64,000 bases of DNA from Bacteroidota bacterium (GTDB taxonomy: Bacteria > Bacteroidota > Bacteroidia > Flavobacteriales_D > Crocinitomicaceae): contig JAJRQK010000021.1 in NCBI GenBank assembly GCA_024280295.1, positions 1 through 64,000 of the forward strand, written 5' to 3'. Positions 47,206-55,807 of this stretch are shown piece after piece. The translations under genes were made by a program, and so were the position numbers. The notes beneath the pieces are model-generated. The model saw only the letters and a program-made list of their open reading frames with translations, searched no databases and was not told where the DNA came from. Positions within the stretch are counted from its first letter, which is position 1, and each line of letters opens with the position of its first letter.

Positions 47206-48395
47206 TACTCGATAACGCTAAGTGCTTTTCCAACTTTAATGAAAGCAGCAATTGCTTTATCTAAGTCAGTCTTCGAGTGAGCAGCTGAAATTTGGGTGCG
47301 AATTCGCGCTTTACCTTTCGGGACAACTGGGAAGAAGAAGCCAATTGCATAAACACCTTCATCCAATAGAGCATCGGCGAACTTTTGAGAAAGTGCTGCA
47401 TCGTAAAGCATAATTGGTACAATTGGGGAATCCCCAGGTGTGATATCAAATCCTGCAGCAATTATATGCTCTTTGAAATAGTTGGTATTTGATTCTAGTG
47501 TATCGCGAAGCTCGGTTGACGAACTTAAAATATCAAAAACCTTATTTGCTGCTCCAACAATTGAAGGTGCTAATGAATTGGAAAATAAGTAAGGACGAGA
47601 TTTCTGACGCAACATGTCAATAACTTCCTTCTTTCCGGTTGTGTAACCACCCATTGCTCCCCCAAGAGCCTTTCCGAGTGTTCCTGTGATAATGTCTACG
47701 CGATCCATAACATTGCAGTATTCAGGTACTCCTCGACCCGTTTTACCAATAAAACCTGCTGAATGGCATTCATCTGTCATAACGAGTGCATCATATTTAT
47801 CTGCTAGATCGCAAATTTCATCCATCTTAGCAATGTCTCCATCCATTGAAAAAACACCGTCAGTAACGATAATTCTAAATCGTTGATCTTGTGCTTTTTT
47901 CAATTGCTCTTCGAGGTCTGCCATATCCGAATGTTGATAGCGATAACGTTGTGCTTTACACAAGCGAATCCCATCAATAATCGAAGCGTGGTTTAATGCA
48001 TCAGAAATAATTGCATCTTCAGCAGTGAAGAGTGGCTCAAAAACACCTCCATTCGCATCGAAGGCAGCAGCGTATAATATTGTGTCTTCTGTACCGTAAA
48101 ACGCTGCAATTTTCGCTTCTAACTCCTTATGGATATCTTGAGTTCCACAGATAAATCGTACAGACGACATACCAAATCCGTGAGAATCCAACGTGTCTTT
48201 AGCTGCTTGAATAACATCTGGGTGTGATGATAACCCAAGGTAATTGTTGGCACACATAATTACTACGTCTTCACCTGTACTTACGCGTACATTTGCACCT
48301 TGCGGAGAGGTGATGATACGCTCTTTTTTGTAAATCCCAGCTTCTTCAATAGCATTCAGTTCTGCTGCTAAATAACCTTTTAAATCCCCATACAT
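47205..48395 (-). CDS. kbl: Glycine C-acetyltransferase (2-amino-3-ketobutyrate CoA ligase)
   Basis: A 396-residue PLP enzyme of the alpha-oxoamine synthase family that cleaves 2-amino-3-ketobutyrate with CoA to glycine and acetyl-CoA (threonine breakdown). PLP lysine K242 lies in [18 protein letters not shown], with [15 protein letters not shown] (208-222) for the cofactor Asp and His, and [13 protein letters not shown] at the N-terminal substrate loop. Length equals E. coli Kbl. No tdh lies beside it. A TAGCTTTG box at 48418-48425 may be its -7 element. Related enzymes (serine palmitoyltransferase, BioF) are less likely given the close match along the whole length. Confidence 0.9.
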   Translation of the reverse strand: MYGDLKGYLAAELNAIEEAGIYKKERIITSPQGANVRVSTGEDVVIMCANNYLGLSSHPDVIQAAKDTLDSHGFGMSSVRFICGTQDIHKELEAKIAAFYGTEDTILYAAAFDANGGVFEPLFTAEDAIISDALNHASIIDGIRLCKAQRYRYQHSDMADLEEQLKKAQDQRFRIIVTDGVFSMDGDIAKMDEICDLADKYDALVMTDECHSAGFIGKTGRGVPEYCNVMDRVDIITGTLGKALGGAMGGYTTGKKEVIDMLRQKSRPYLFSNSLAPSIVGAANKVFDILSSSTELRDTLESNTNYFKEHIIAAGFDITPGDSPIVPIMLYDAALSQKFADALLDEGVYAIGFFFPVVPKGKARIRTQISAAHSKTDLDKAIAAFIKVGKALSVIE

Positions 48396-48417
48396 AGATC
48401 AATAATTTTAAGATGGG

Positions 48418-48425
48418 CAAAGCTA
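48418..48425 (-). promoter_or_regulatory. -7 promoter box before kbl
   Basis: TAGCTTTG on the minus strand, an exact TAnnTTTG match 22 bases before the kbl ATG; no convincing -33 TTG. Confidence 0.4.
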
Positions 48426-48528
48426 ATAAAATTTTGGGTTAGCTTTTCAGTCCTTTCTACAAGGCTATTCCCTCATCTTGACTCGCTCATAATTAACCGT
48501 CAGAAATATAGGATCATTACTAAAAATG

Positions 48529-48555
48529 AAAAAGACTCTCATTTCTGAGAGTCTT
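48529..48555 (-). terminator. Rho-independent terminator of the tRNA gene
   Basis: Minus-strand arms AAGACTCTCA / TGAGAGTCTT with a four-base loop, followed by T residues; it begins 10 bases after the mature tRNA end. Confidence 0.9.
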
Positions 48556-48565
48556 CCGTTTTTTG

Positions 48566-48638
48566 TGGTGATACCTGGAATCGAACCAGGGACACATGGA
48601 TTTTCAGTCCATTGCTCTACCAACTGAGCTATATCACC
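48566..48638 (-). tRNA. tRNA-Phe (anticodon GAA)
   Basis: A 73-base cloverleaf on the minus strand. Acceptor arms GGTGATA and TATCACC pair fully, with discriminator A. The D-arm is GCTCAGTTGGTAGAGC, the anticodon stem ATGGA/TCCAT encloses the loop CTGAAAA giving anticodon GAA, and the T-arm is CCTGGTTCGATTCCAGG. The 3' CCA is not encoded (the next bases are CAA). A consensus promoter precedes it and a terminator follows, so it is a single-gene transcript. Confidence 0.97.
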
Positions 48639-48655
48639 GACTTAAATTGTGCGGG

Positions 48656-48685
48656 CAAAGGTAACAACATCTTATTTAATTGCAA
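48656..48685 (-). promoter_or_regulatory. Promoter of tRNA-Phe
   Basis: On the minus strand TTG, exactly 19 bases, TACCTTTG, a full match to the Bacteroidota consensus, ending 17 bases before the tRNA 5' end. Confidence 0.8.
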
Positions 48686-48712
48686 TACTGAACGCTATTT
48701 TTTTTCACTTGT

Positions 48713-48720
48713 TATCTTTG
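48713..48720 (+). promoter_or_regulatory. -7 promoter box before coaX
   Basis: TATCTTTG, an exact TAnnTTTG match, ends only five bases before the coaX ATG, which predicts a leaderless message. Confidence 0.5.
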
Positions 48721-48725
48721 CACTC

Positions 48726-49454
48726 ATGCAAAACACAGATACTGTATATATTATCGATATTGGAAACTCCTCCGTGAAGGTCGCTCGCTATCAAAACAAT
48801 GCACTATTTCACGTTCAAAGGTTCAATGATGACCAATTTGAACATCTAAAGGCATTCCTTCACAATCCCACTGGAAGAATAGCTGTATCTTCAGTACGTG
48901 CGGAAGATGAAACTATCAAAATTCTCGAATTATTCAAAGAGTCAATTTTGATTTCATCTAATACACCATTTCCAATCAAAATAAATTATACCAGTAAATC
49001 TACTTTAGGGATTGATCGTGTTTGCAATGCTGTTTACCTTAACTCACGGATGAAAACAGAACACGCAGTTTCAATTGATATCGGTACTTGCATTAAATTT
49101 GATTTAGTAAATCGAGAAAAAGGGTATTTAGGTGGTTCAATCTCGCCTGGGATTAGACTTCGCTATAAATCACTCAACGATTACACGGGTAAATTACCAT
49201 TACTCTCCAATAAATCATCATTAGACATCGTTGGCACAGATACAAATTCAAGTATTCAATCTGGTGTAATCAATGGTATTACTGCCGAAATTAGCGGACT
49301 TATGGATGAATATAGATCACGATATTCGAGCTTAACGTTTTTTATGACGGGTGGAGATGCAAAGTACTTTGATTTACTTGCAAAAAATGACATCTTTGCA
49401 GACGAAAATCTCACATTGAGTGGGCTTTATGAAATATATAAATACAATGCGTAA
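48726..49454 (+). CDS. coaX: Type III pantothenate kinase
   Basis: A 242-residue ASKHA-fold kinase making 4'-phosphopantothenate, the first step of CoA synthesis. Motifs: YIIDIGNSSVKVARYQ (phosphate loop 1), LGIDRVCNAVYL (GxDR), VSIDIGTCIKFDLV (second Asp and phosphate loop), GGSISPGIRLRYKSL. The frame continues upstream to 48612 through the tRNA, but the ATG at 48726 gives the standard N-terminus and follows a promoter box. It starts the operon coaX, barrel protein, TPR-like protein, lptC, a synteny I recall from other Flavobacteriia. Confidence 0.95.
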   Translation: MQNTDTVYIIDIGNSSVKVARYQNNALFHVQRFNDDQFEHLKAFLHNPTGRIAVSSVRAEDETIKILELFKESILISSNTPFPIKINYTSKSTLGIDRVCNAVYLNSRMKTEHAVSIDIGTCIKFDLVNREKGYLGGSISPGIRLRYKSLNDYTGKLPLLSNKSSLDIVGTDTNSSIQSGVINGITAEISGLMDEYRSRYSSLTFFMTGGDAKYFDLLAKNDIFADENLTLSGLYEIYKYNA

Positions 49455-50820
49455 ACTTCTTTTCACGTTTAGCTTTATCTTACTGGGAAGCAGTTCTATA
49501 GCGCAACCGACGATCAATTCACCTTACAGTTCTTTTGGAATTGGTGAGGTTGGAGGACTTGATCATGCTACGATGCTTGGAATCGGTAATTCAACAATTA
49601 CTGCAATAGATTCGTTCACAGTAAACTACTTCAACCCCGCATCTTACAATCAGTTAGCAAAAGGACAGCCACTTTTTTCAGTTGGGATTTCTTCACGACT
49701 CTCTAACTTTTCAAGCGGATCAAATACTAACTTTTCGAACGTAACGGCAATTCAACACTTTGCAATAGCATTTCCTGTAAAAAAATATTTTGGGCTTGCA
49801 TTTGGACTAAAACCATACAGCCGAAAAGGATATGAAATTACCTCTAGGTCCTTAATTGGAACTGATTCTTTAAAGTACACCTATACAGGTAAAGGTGGAT
49901 TTAACGATGCATTTATTGGAGTTTCTGCAGATTTATTGACACCCTTTAAATTGGATTCAACTAAATTTACAATTGGGGCAAATTTTGGTTATTTGTTCGG
50001 TCAAGCAACAGATCAACGTTCTAGCACACTAACAGTTCAAGAATCTGAAAGCACAGGAGGTGTGGACTTGAAAACTATTCAAGCGAACTCATTCCATTAT
50101 AATATTGGGATGTATCTTTCCCATGATTTCAAGCAAGGTGATTCAAGTAAACTACAACATGGATTATTGTTAAGTGCTGTTATTGAACCAAGCCAAAATC
50201 TGAATGCCACATCTGAATACGGAAGATTCTACTCTATCAATGTAAACGATCCAGCATTCTATGATACACTCTTCTATCAAAAATTTAACGCTGATCGAAT
50301 TGTAACGGCTCCAGATTTTACAGTTGGAATGCGCTATACAATGAATCGTCCTTCTAAAAAAAGTGACAATCACCGCCTTAACTCGCAATTGGCAGTACAT
50401 GCTACTTATCGATCTACAAATTGGTCGAACTTTAGTATTCCATTCGATGGTGATACAACGACCTACCTAAACACAACAGCGTACACATTTGGATTGCAAT
50501 ACATTCCTGAGGTTGGATTTTTAGCGAATAGAACACTTACGAAGTTTTACGAACGGATACGTTATCGCGTTGGTGCTTACTACAATACCCTCCCTTATGC
50601 TGCCGGAGGCGAGCAGGTAACTGACTTTGGCACAACATTTGGACTTGGTTTACCGATTGCAGTAAGAAACTCAGTATCATCCATAAACTTTGGGTTTTCA
50701 TTCGGACAACGAGGAGTTTCAGATGCAACACAGCTTAAAGAACAATATTATGGTATCAATTTCGGGATTACAATTTCCCCCGTTGGTGACAGATGGTTCC
50801 AAAAGCGTAAACTAGATTAG
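49447..50820 (+). CDS. Outer-membrane barrel protein of the coaX-lptC operon
   Basis: A 457-residue protein with a signal peptide ending SSSIAQ. The beginning of the mature part (INSPYSSFGIGEVGG, NPASYNQLAKGQPLFSVGIS) resembles FadL/PorV-type transport barrels, where an early NPAS/NPA motif follows a short plug-like region. Many beta strands follow, the last being YYGINFGITIS. A C-terminal WFQKRKLD extends past the barrel. It overlaps coaX by eight bases, so it is translationally coupled. Function is not established; a lipid or hydrophobe transport role is inference. Confidence 0.75.
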   Translation: MRKLLFTFSFILLGSSSIAQPTINSPYSSFGIGEVGGLDHATMLGIGNSTITAIDSFTVNYFNPASYNQLAKGQPLFSVGISSRLSNFSSGSNTNFSNVTAIQHFAIAFPVKKYFGLAFGLKPYSRKGYEITSRSLIGTDSLKYTYTGKGGFNDAFIGVSADLLTPFKLDSTKFTIGANFGYLFGQATDQRSSTLTVQESESTGGVDLKTIQANSFHYNIGMYLSHDFKQGDSSKLQHGLLLSAVIEPSQNLNATSEYGRFYSINVNDPAFYDTLFYQKFNADRIVTAPDFTVGMRYTMNRPSKKSDNHRLNSQLAVHATYRSTNWSNFSIPFDGDTTTYLNTTAYTFGLQYIPEVGFLANRTLTKFYERIRYRVGAYYNTLPYAAGGEQVTDFGTTFGLGLPIAVRNSVSSINFGFSFGQRGVSDATQLKEQYYGINFGITISPVGDRWFQKRKLD

Positions 50821-50834
50821 AATAATTAATAATA

Positions 50835-52115
50835 ATGAAAATGAAATTTAGAAACTTACTTATTGCAGGTGCAACTATACTACTAGGGTTTACTTCAAGT
50901 GCACAAGACGAGCCAGATCGTGAGTGTAAACGAATGAAGTTTCTTGCAGGTGAAGCTGTAGATAGAGGCGACTTTGCAGAAGCTGCAGAGTATTACTACA
51001 AGGGAGAAATTGAATGTGGGAATTATGTCGCTGCAGATTACGAAAGATTAATCGGATCTTTAGTAAACGCAATGAATACTGCCGGAGAAACTGATGAAGC
51101 TATTGCTGGACTGTATAGAGATTCACTTCTTTTAGCTTGGGAACGCCAAGAAGCAGCTGGTTTCTACAAAGAAGACAGTGATTTTGATAGAGGAATTAAT
51201 ATGCTTCAAGTCGAAAAGCCTAACAGAAAAGATGCAGATGTATTTTTGAGAAGAGCAATCACAACGAATCAGGAAAAATCTTTTGAAGGCTATATCTCGT
51301 ATGCTTACTATAACCAATACATGATCTATTATGATGCTACACCTGAAGAAAGTCCAGCATTGAAACAGCAATTGATCTCCGATTATTTCATGCTATCAAA
51401 CCTTGTCACAAAAGGCGGCATGTCCGTTCAAACACAAGAAGAATTGACTGGAACTTTGAATTATGTAGTGCAATCTGCTGAAGATTTGGCGCCACAAATA
51501 CCAAGATATATTGAAGGCTTACCAACAGAGGTTGAAGCAGCCAAATCTGCGTTAAAATCAATGCTGAAATTGATGGAGGATAAAGGTGGTATGAAAACTT
51601 CTGAATTTGAAATGCTTGTAGATAAAATGATCGACCTAGATCCTACGTCATTGGATGCGCTTGAAGCGAAAGCTCTCCTACTTGAATCTAAAGGTAAATA
51701 TGGCGAAGCGATCGGAGTTTACAAAAAAATCAAATCATTAACCGAAGATGATGAGAAGAAACAAGATATGAGCTATAAAATGGTGTATGCTCAATACAAA
51801 CTTGGATCTTACGCTGCAGCTTATTCTTCTGCGATGGCAATCGGTGGTAAACACAAAGGTGATGCCTTGGTTATCGCTGCGGATTGTGTTGCGAAAAGAG
51901 CAAACAACTGTGGAGCGAGTACGTTTGATCGTAAATGTAACTACCTCTACGCTTCTCAACTAGCATCTCAAGCTGCTGCTAATGGAGCAAGTGTTGGGAA
52001 CAGAGTTGCAAATTACAAGAAAAGTGGACCGTCAAAAGACGATTGCTTTAACGAAGGAAACCCAGGGTCAGTGACACTAGAGTGTTACGGTGTATCTGTT
52101 AATCCTTGCAACTAG
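50835..52115 (+). CDS. Secreted TPR-like protein with cysteine-rich end
   Basis: A 426-residue protein with a signal peptide ending GFTSSAQ. The mature part is almost all alpha-helical, with TPR-like pairs (RGDFAEAAEYYYKGEIECGN, LDALEAKALLLESKGKYGEA, YKMVYAQYKLGSYAAAYSSA). It ends with a cysteine-rich stretch (about six Cys in the last ~70 residues, CVAKRANNCGAS, DRKCNYL, DDCFNEG, LECYGVSVNPCN), probably disulphide-linked. Probably periplasmic, scaffolding an envelope complex. It sits 14 bases after the barrel gene and four before lptC. Confidence 0.75.
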   Translation: MKMKFRNLLIAGATILLGFTSSAQDEPDRECKRMKFLAGEAVDRGDFAEAAEYYYKGEIECGNYVAADYERLIGSLVNAMNTAGETDEAIAGLYRDSLLLAWERQEAAGFYKEDSDFDRGINMLQVEKPNRKDADVFLRRAITTNQEKSFEGYISYAYYNQYMIYYDATPEESPALKQQLISDYFMLSNLVTKGGMSVQTQEELTGTLNYVVQSAEDLAPQIPRYIEGLPTEVEAAKSALKSMLKLMEDKGGMKTSEFEMLVDKMIDLDPTSLDALEAKALLLESKGKYGEAIGVYKKIKSLTEDDEKKQDMSYKMVYAQYKLGSYAAAYSSAMAIGGKHKGDALVIAADCVAKRANNCGASTFDRKCNYLYASQLASQAAANGASVGNRVANYKKSGPSKDDCFNEGNPGSVTLECYGVSVNPCN

Positions 52116-52119
52116 TGAA

Positions 52120-52698
52120 ATGAATAAGAAATTACACATTATTATACTTTGGATACCTGTCATTGTATTGACAGGTATTCTTTTTTCCTGTGTAAATGAT
52201 TTGGATACGATTCAACGCGTAACCTACGACCCAAATGCTCCTGATGAAGTCACAGAAAACCTTGAAATCTACTACTCCGACTCTGGTTATGCACGCGTTA
52301 AAATATTCGCGAAAATCGCTGAGACCTATAATTCACCTGTACATATTACCAAATTTAAAGATTACCTCAAAGTACAATTCTATTCTGATGATGGTGAGGT
52401 TACATCAGAATTAGAAGCGAAATACGGTGAATTTAATTTTGAAACTAAATTAATGGTCGTTCGAGATTCGGTAATCCTTCGGAATCTGAAAAAACGCCGT
52501 TATCTGGAAACCGAAGAACTCTTCTATAATCAAACCGATAGTACCGTCTATACAGATAAATTCGTGATTATTAAACGAGAAGACAACAGTGTAATTGGGC
52601 GTGGGAACGGAATCAGAACTTCACATTTTTTCAATGCTGGCCAAGTTGCAGGACACATTCTTAAACCAGTTGGAAAGTTAGACTTCTCAGAAGATTGA
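52120..52698 (+). CDS. lptC: LPS export protein LptC
   Basis: A 192-residue bitopic periplasmic protein of the LPS bridge. It has an N-terminal membrane segment (IIILWIPVIVLTGILFSCV) and an OstA/LptC-type beta-jellyroll: NLEIYYSDSGYARVKIFAKI, KVQFYSDDGEVTSELEAKYG, GEFNFETKLMVVRDSVILRN, RYLETEELFYNQTDSTVYTD, FVIIKREDNSVIGRGNGI. It passes LPS from LptB2FG (lptB at 28197) to LptA/LptD. The residue SC near the membrane segment could allow lipidation. The ATG at 52120 follows the TPR-like stop by four bases. Confidence 0.9.
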   Translation: MNKKLHIIILWIPVIVLTGILFSCVNDLDTIQRVTYDPNAPDEVTENLEIYYSDSGYARVKIFAKIAETYNSPVHITKFKDYLKVQFYSDDGEVTSELEAKYGEFNFETKLMVVRDSVILRNLKKRRYLETEELFYNQTDSTVYTDKFVIIKREDNSVIGRGNGIRTSHFFNAGQVAGHILKPVGKLDFSED

Positions 52699-52699
52699 G

Positions 52700-52707
52700 T
52701 ACTTTTG
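52700..52707 (+). promoter_or_regulatory. -7 promoter box before the 78-residue membrane protein gene
   Basis: TACTTTTG, an exact TAnnTTTG match, ends 24 bases before the ATG at 52732 and overlaps the lptC stop region. Confidence 0.4.
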
Positions 52708-52731
52708 TGCCAACATTAATCAATCATTGAT

Positions 52732-52968
52732 ATGCAGTCGTACAATAAAATCATGCTTTACTTTTGGCTTTTCGCTGGGTTTTTCATCCTTATCGGAGTT
52801 TCGTACATGGGAATCACCGAAGGTTTTAGCAAATGGATGACATCTTATATCTTCTCTGCACTTTGTTTTATTATGTATTTCATGCGCCGTTATATGATGC
52901 GCAGAATGGAGAAACATGTTGCTTACTTAAACGAACAGAAAAAGAAGGAAGAGGATTCAAGCATCTAA
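52732..52968 (+). CDS. Small two-helix membrane protein
   Basis: A 78-residue protein with two hydrophobic helices (about 7-29 and 37-51) and a cytoplasmic tail with many basic residues (FMRRYMMRRMEK) ending in charged KKKEEDSS. No family recognised. It follows lptC by 33 bases on the same strand with its own promoter-like box, a position where related genomes also carry small membrane proteins, from memory. It might assist the LPS bridge, but this is only guilt by association. Confidence 0.7.
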   Translation: MQSYNKIMLYFWLFAGFFILIGVSYMGITEGFSKWMTSYIFSALCFIMYFMRRYMMRRMEKHVAYLNEQKKKEEDSSI

Positions 52969-53048
52969 GAAGGATTGTCCCACTTATTCTCACTAATGTT
53001 AATTCATCCTAATTTGTTCTACGTTCCTGTTTTTCAAGCTACTTACAC

Positions 53049-53064
53049 CTAACAAATTTGTTAG
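53049..53064. repeat. Perfect 16-base palindrome before the second DUF5686 gene
   Basis: CTAACAAATTTGTTAG reads the same on both strands and lies about 90 bases before the ATG at 53156. It fits a binding site for a dimeric regulator. Confidence 0.45.
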
Positions 53065-53155
53065 ATTTGAAATTGATCGAATTATCAGTGTTACTTAATC
53101 AAAAAACAATCGTTTCACTTGTAACATTTTGATCACTTTAATAGTCTTACCAAAT

Positions 53156-55663
53156 ATGAACGCAAAAATAGTACTCACTTCACTCGTAATAATTTTTCTT
53201 GCATCGAATGCTTGGAGTCAGCGTCTGTTGAGTGGAGTAATCTCTGATGAAGATGGGCAACCTATTCCTTCGGCGAAAATATTTGCAAAGAATGAATCTG
53301 ATTTGCGAACCATTGCCAATGATAATGGGCGTTATGAAATGCGATTACTCGAAGGTGAATATTTTCTAATTGTTACCGCACTTGGCTATGACGATCGTGA
53401 AGTTTACATAGCGATGGCGGAAGAAGAATTAATCAAGAACATTACTCTCTTTACTACAAGCATCAAGGATTTCGAAGACATTGACGTAAAGGCAAAACGG
53501 ACCAATCCTGGACGTGAAATCATGCTCAAAGTAGTTGAACAGCGCGATGCGATGAATCAATGGAATCGACCACATACCATGGAAGGTTATATTCGCGCAA
53601 CAGAAATGATAGAACGCAAAGGCGGGAAGGAAAACAAGAAGAAAAAGAATGACGAAGTTACTTCTGATCCCGACGGAATTATAGATCCCTTCGAAGCTGA
53701 AAAAAAAAGAGCGGAAGAGGCAGCAAAGGAAGTAGTGAACAATATGAACCTCGTGGAATCACAATTTACACGTCACTATGGTTCAAAAAATAAGGTCAAA
53801 GAAATTAGAAATGCTTTCGAGTTGAGAGGCGATAAATGGAATCAACTCTATTATACAACAACAGTTAAATCCAATTTTAACTTCTTTCAGAATTTAATGC
53901 ATTTAGATGACCTTCACCAGACACCCGTTAGTTCACCTATATCTGTACCAGGTATTTTATCCTACAAGTACCGGCTCGATGATCAGTACATGGAAGACGG
54001 AAAAAAGATTCACAAGATAAAGATCACAGCTAGAAATATTGCTACAACAACACTATCAGGATACATTTATGTGATCGATTCTACTTGGCTGATTCAAAAA
54101 TTAGACCTCACCATGGAAAAGGGAAATTTACTCGTTTACGATTATTTCAATATTAAACAGGAGTTCGATCATCCGGGTGATTCAATGTGTCTATTGGTGA
54201 AACAAGTACTTGATTACGGTGTGAAATACAAAAATCAAACTTCCACATGTACAACTGTGGCGACATTCACAGAGTACAACTTCAACCCGAACTTTCCACC
54301 TAAATTTTTCGGAAATGAAGTTGCAGTGACAGCACAAGAAGCTTATGATAAAGATTCAACCTATTGGGAAGAGAACCGAACCGGAAGCTTAACTGTTGAA
54401 GAACAACGATATATTATAGTTCAAGATAGTATTTACGACGCTCATCATCGCGTGGAATACCTAGATTCAATCGATGCCGAATTCAACAAGATCACAGCCT
54501 TAAAGATTCTGTGGTTCGGAGTTGATCATCGAAATCGTGAGAAGAAAACTCAATGGGGGTTTAGCTCATTAGCAGGTTTAATTCAGCCTATCTACATTGC
54601 TGGACCACGTATCGAACCTAACTTTAGCTATTTCAAAAAGTGGAAAACTGAAAGGACATTCGACCATTATACAGATGTTTCTATCGGTGTTTTGAATGGC
54701 GATCTTAAAGGTATTACATGGGGAGCATATCGATACGATCCTTTCCATTTCGGAACAATCAGTGGAAGTTTTTCACATGAATTTGACGTTATTCGGGGAT
54801 ATGATGCGATTACACAAATCTACAAGAGAGATAATTTTATTGAATCCACAGAAGCTCAAATCAATCACTTTTACGAAATTTTCAATGGGTTTTACCTGAA
54901 TGCAAACTTCAGTATGTCTGAAAGGAGAAGTCTGAAAGGATATAAATTCTTAGAACTCGATGAAATCCTTCCTAATAATGATCCTCAAGAATTTCAGACG
55001 TATCAAGCAGTAATTGCAAATGTAGAAATGAGATACACTCCATTTCAAAAATACATGCGTGAACCCAATCGAAAAGTAGTTCTAGGTTCAAAATGGCCAA
55101 CTATTTATGCTTATTACGAAAAGGGTATTCCTAAGCTTTTTGGTAGTGATGTTAACCATGACTATGTTGCCGCTGGAATTATACAAACATTCAAAATTGG
55201 AACGATTGGAACATCTTCATATCATCTAAAAACTGGATTATTCCTAAGTACAAAATCACTAAAAGACGCAGATCAAAAATTTCATCGTCGTAGTGATCCT
55301 ATTTTCTTCTCGAATCCACTTCATTCATTCCAAGCACTAGACACCTTATTGCCAACTCAAAAAACATACCTCGAAGCTCATTTCGTACACCATGATAACG
55401 GATCGATCATCAACAAGATTCCATTTATGAAAAAGACACGAATAGGATTGGTCTTTGGAATTGGAGCACTTTACGTTCCTGAACACAACTGGCAACATTA
55501 TGAAGTTTTCGCTGGGTTAGAACGCACATTTAAGCTTTCAAAACGTCGGTTAAGAATTGGTGTTTATGGTGTCCTATCAGACGGAAATCAAATTGCACCG
55601 CGGCCAGGACTAAAGATATCCTTCGACATTATGAGTCGCAGAAATATGAAGTGGAATTTTTAA
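53156..55663 (+). CDS. DUF5686 outer-membrane protein with carboxypeptidase-regulatory-like domain (second copy)
   Basis: An 835-residue protein built like the one at 25716: signal peptide (ends NAWSQ), a CarboxypepD_reg-like domain (~20-105: RLLSGVISDEDGQPIPSAKI, RTIANDNGRYEMRL), then the DUF5686 region (REIMLKVVEQRDAMNQW) and a barrel ending SRRNMKWNF. It differs from the first copy in a charged insertion (~155-200, rich in K and E). The frame opens at 53129; the ATG at 53156 fits the signal peptide. Function not known. Confidence 0.83.
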   Translation: MNAKIVLTSLVIIFLASNAWSQRLLSGVISDEDGQPIPSAKIFAKNESDLRTIANDNGRYEMRLLEGEYFLIVTALGYDDREVYIAMAEEELIKNITLFTTSIKDFEDIDVKAKRTNPGREIMLKVVEQRDAMNQWNRPHTMEGYIRATEMIERKGGKENKKKKNDEVTSDPDGIIDPFEAEKKRAEEAAKEVVNNMNLVESQFTRHYGSKNKVKEIRNAFELRGDKWNQLYYTTTVKSNFNFFQNLMHLDDLHQTPVSSPISVPGILSYKYRLDDQYMEDGKKIHKIKITARNIATTTLSGYIYVIDSTWLIQKLDLTMEKGNLLVYDYFNIKQEFDHPGDSMCLLVKQVLDYGVKYKNQTSTCTTVATFTEYNFNPNFPPKFFGNEVAVTAQEAYDKDSTYWEENRTGSLTVEEQRYIIVQDSIYDAHHRVEYLDSIDAEFNKITALKILWFGVDHRNREKKTQWGFSSLAGLIQPIYIAGPRIEPNFSYFKKWKTERTFDHYTDVSIGVLNGDLKGITWGAYRYDPFHFGTISGSFSHEFDVIRGYDAITQIYKRDNFIESTEAQINHFYEIFNGFYLNANFSMSERRSLKGYKFLELDEILPNNDPQEFQTYQAVIANVEMRYTPFQKYMREPNRKVVLGSKWPTIYAYYEKGIPKLFGSDVNHDYVAAGIIQTFKIGTIGTSSYHLKTGLFLSTKSLKDADQKFHRRSDPIFFSNPLHSFQALDTLLPTQKTYLEAHFVHHDNGSIINKIPFMKKTRIGLVFGIGALYVPEHNWQHYEVFAGLERTFKLSKRRLRIGVYGVLSDGNQIAPRPGLKISFDIMSRRNMKWNF

Positions 55664-55807
55664 GTAGAACTCGAACATTCAAAATTCATACTTCAACTGG
55701 ATTCAATTTCCACTTTCTATCGTAGAATTTTGTGGATATCTATTTATCAGTCTACTTTCAAACAAGCCTTCCTTTCGTTAATTTTATCCTTCAACCTTGA
55801 AGAATAA

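Noticed and set aside
48612-48725. N-terminal extension of coaX through the tRNA gene
   Set aside because: It crosses the antisense of tRNA-Phe and its promoter; the ATG at 48726 gives the conserved N-terminus.
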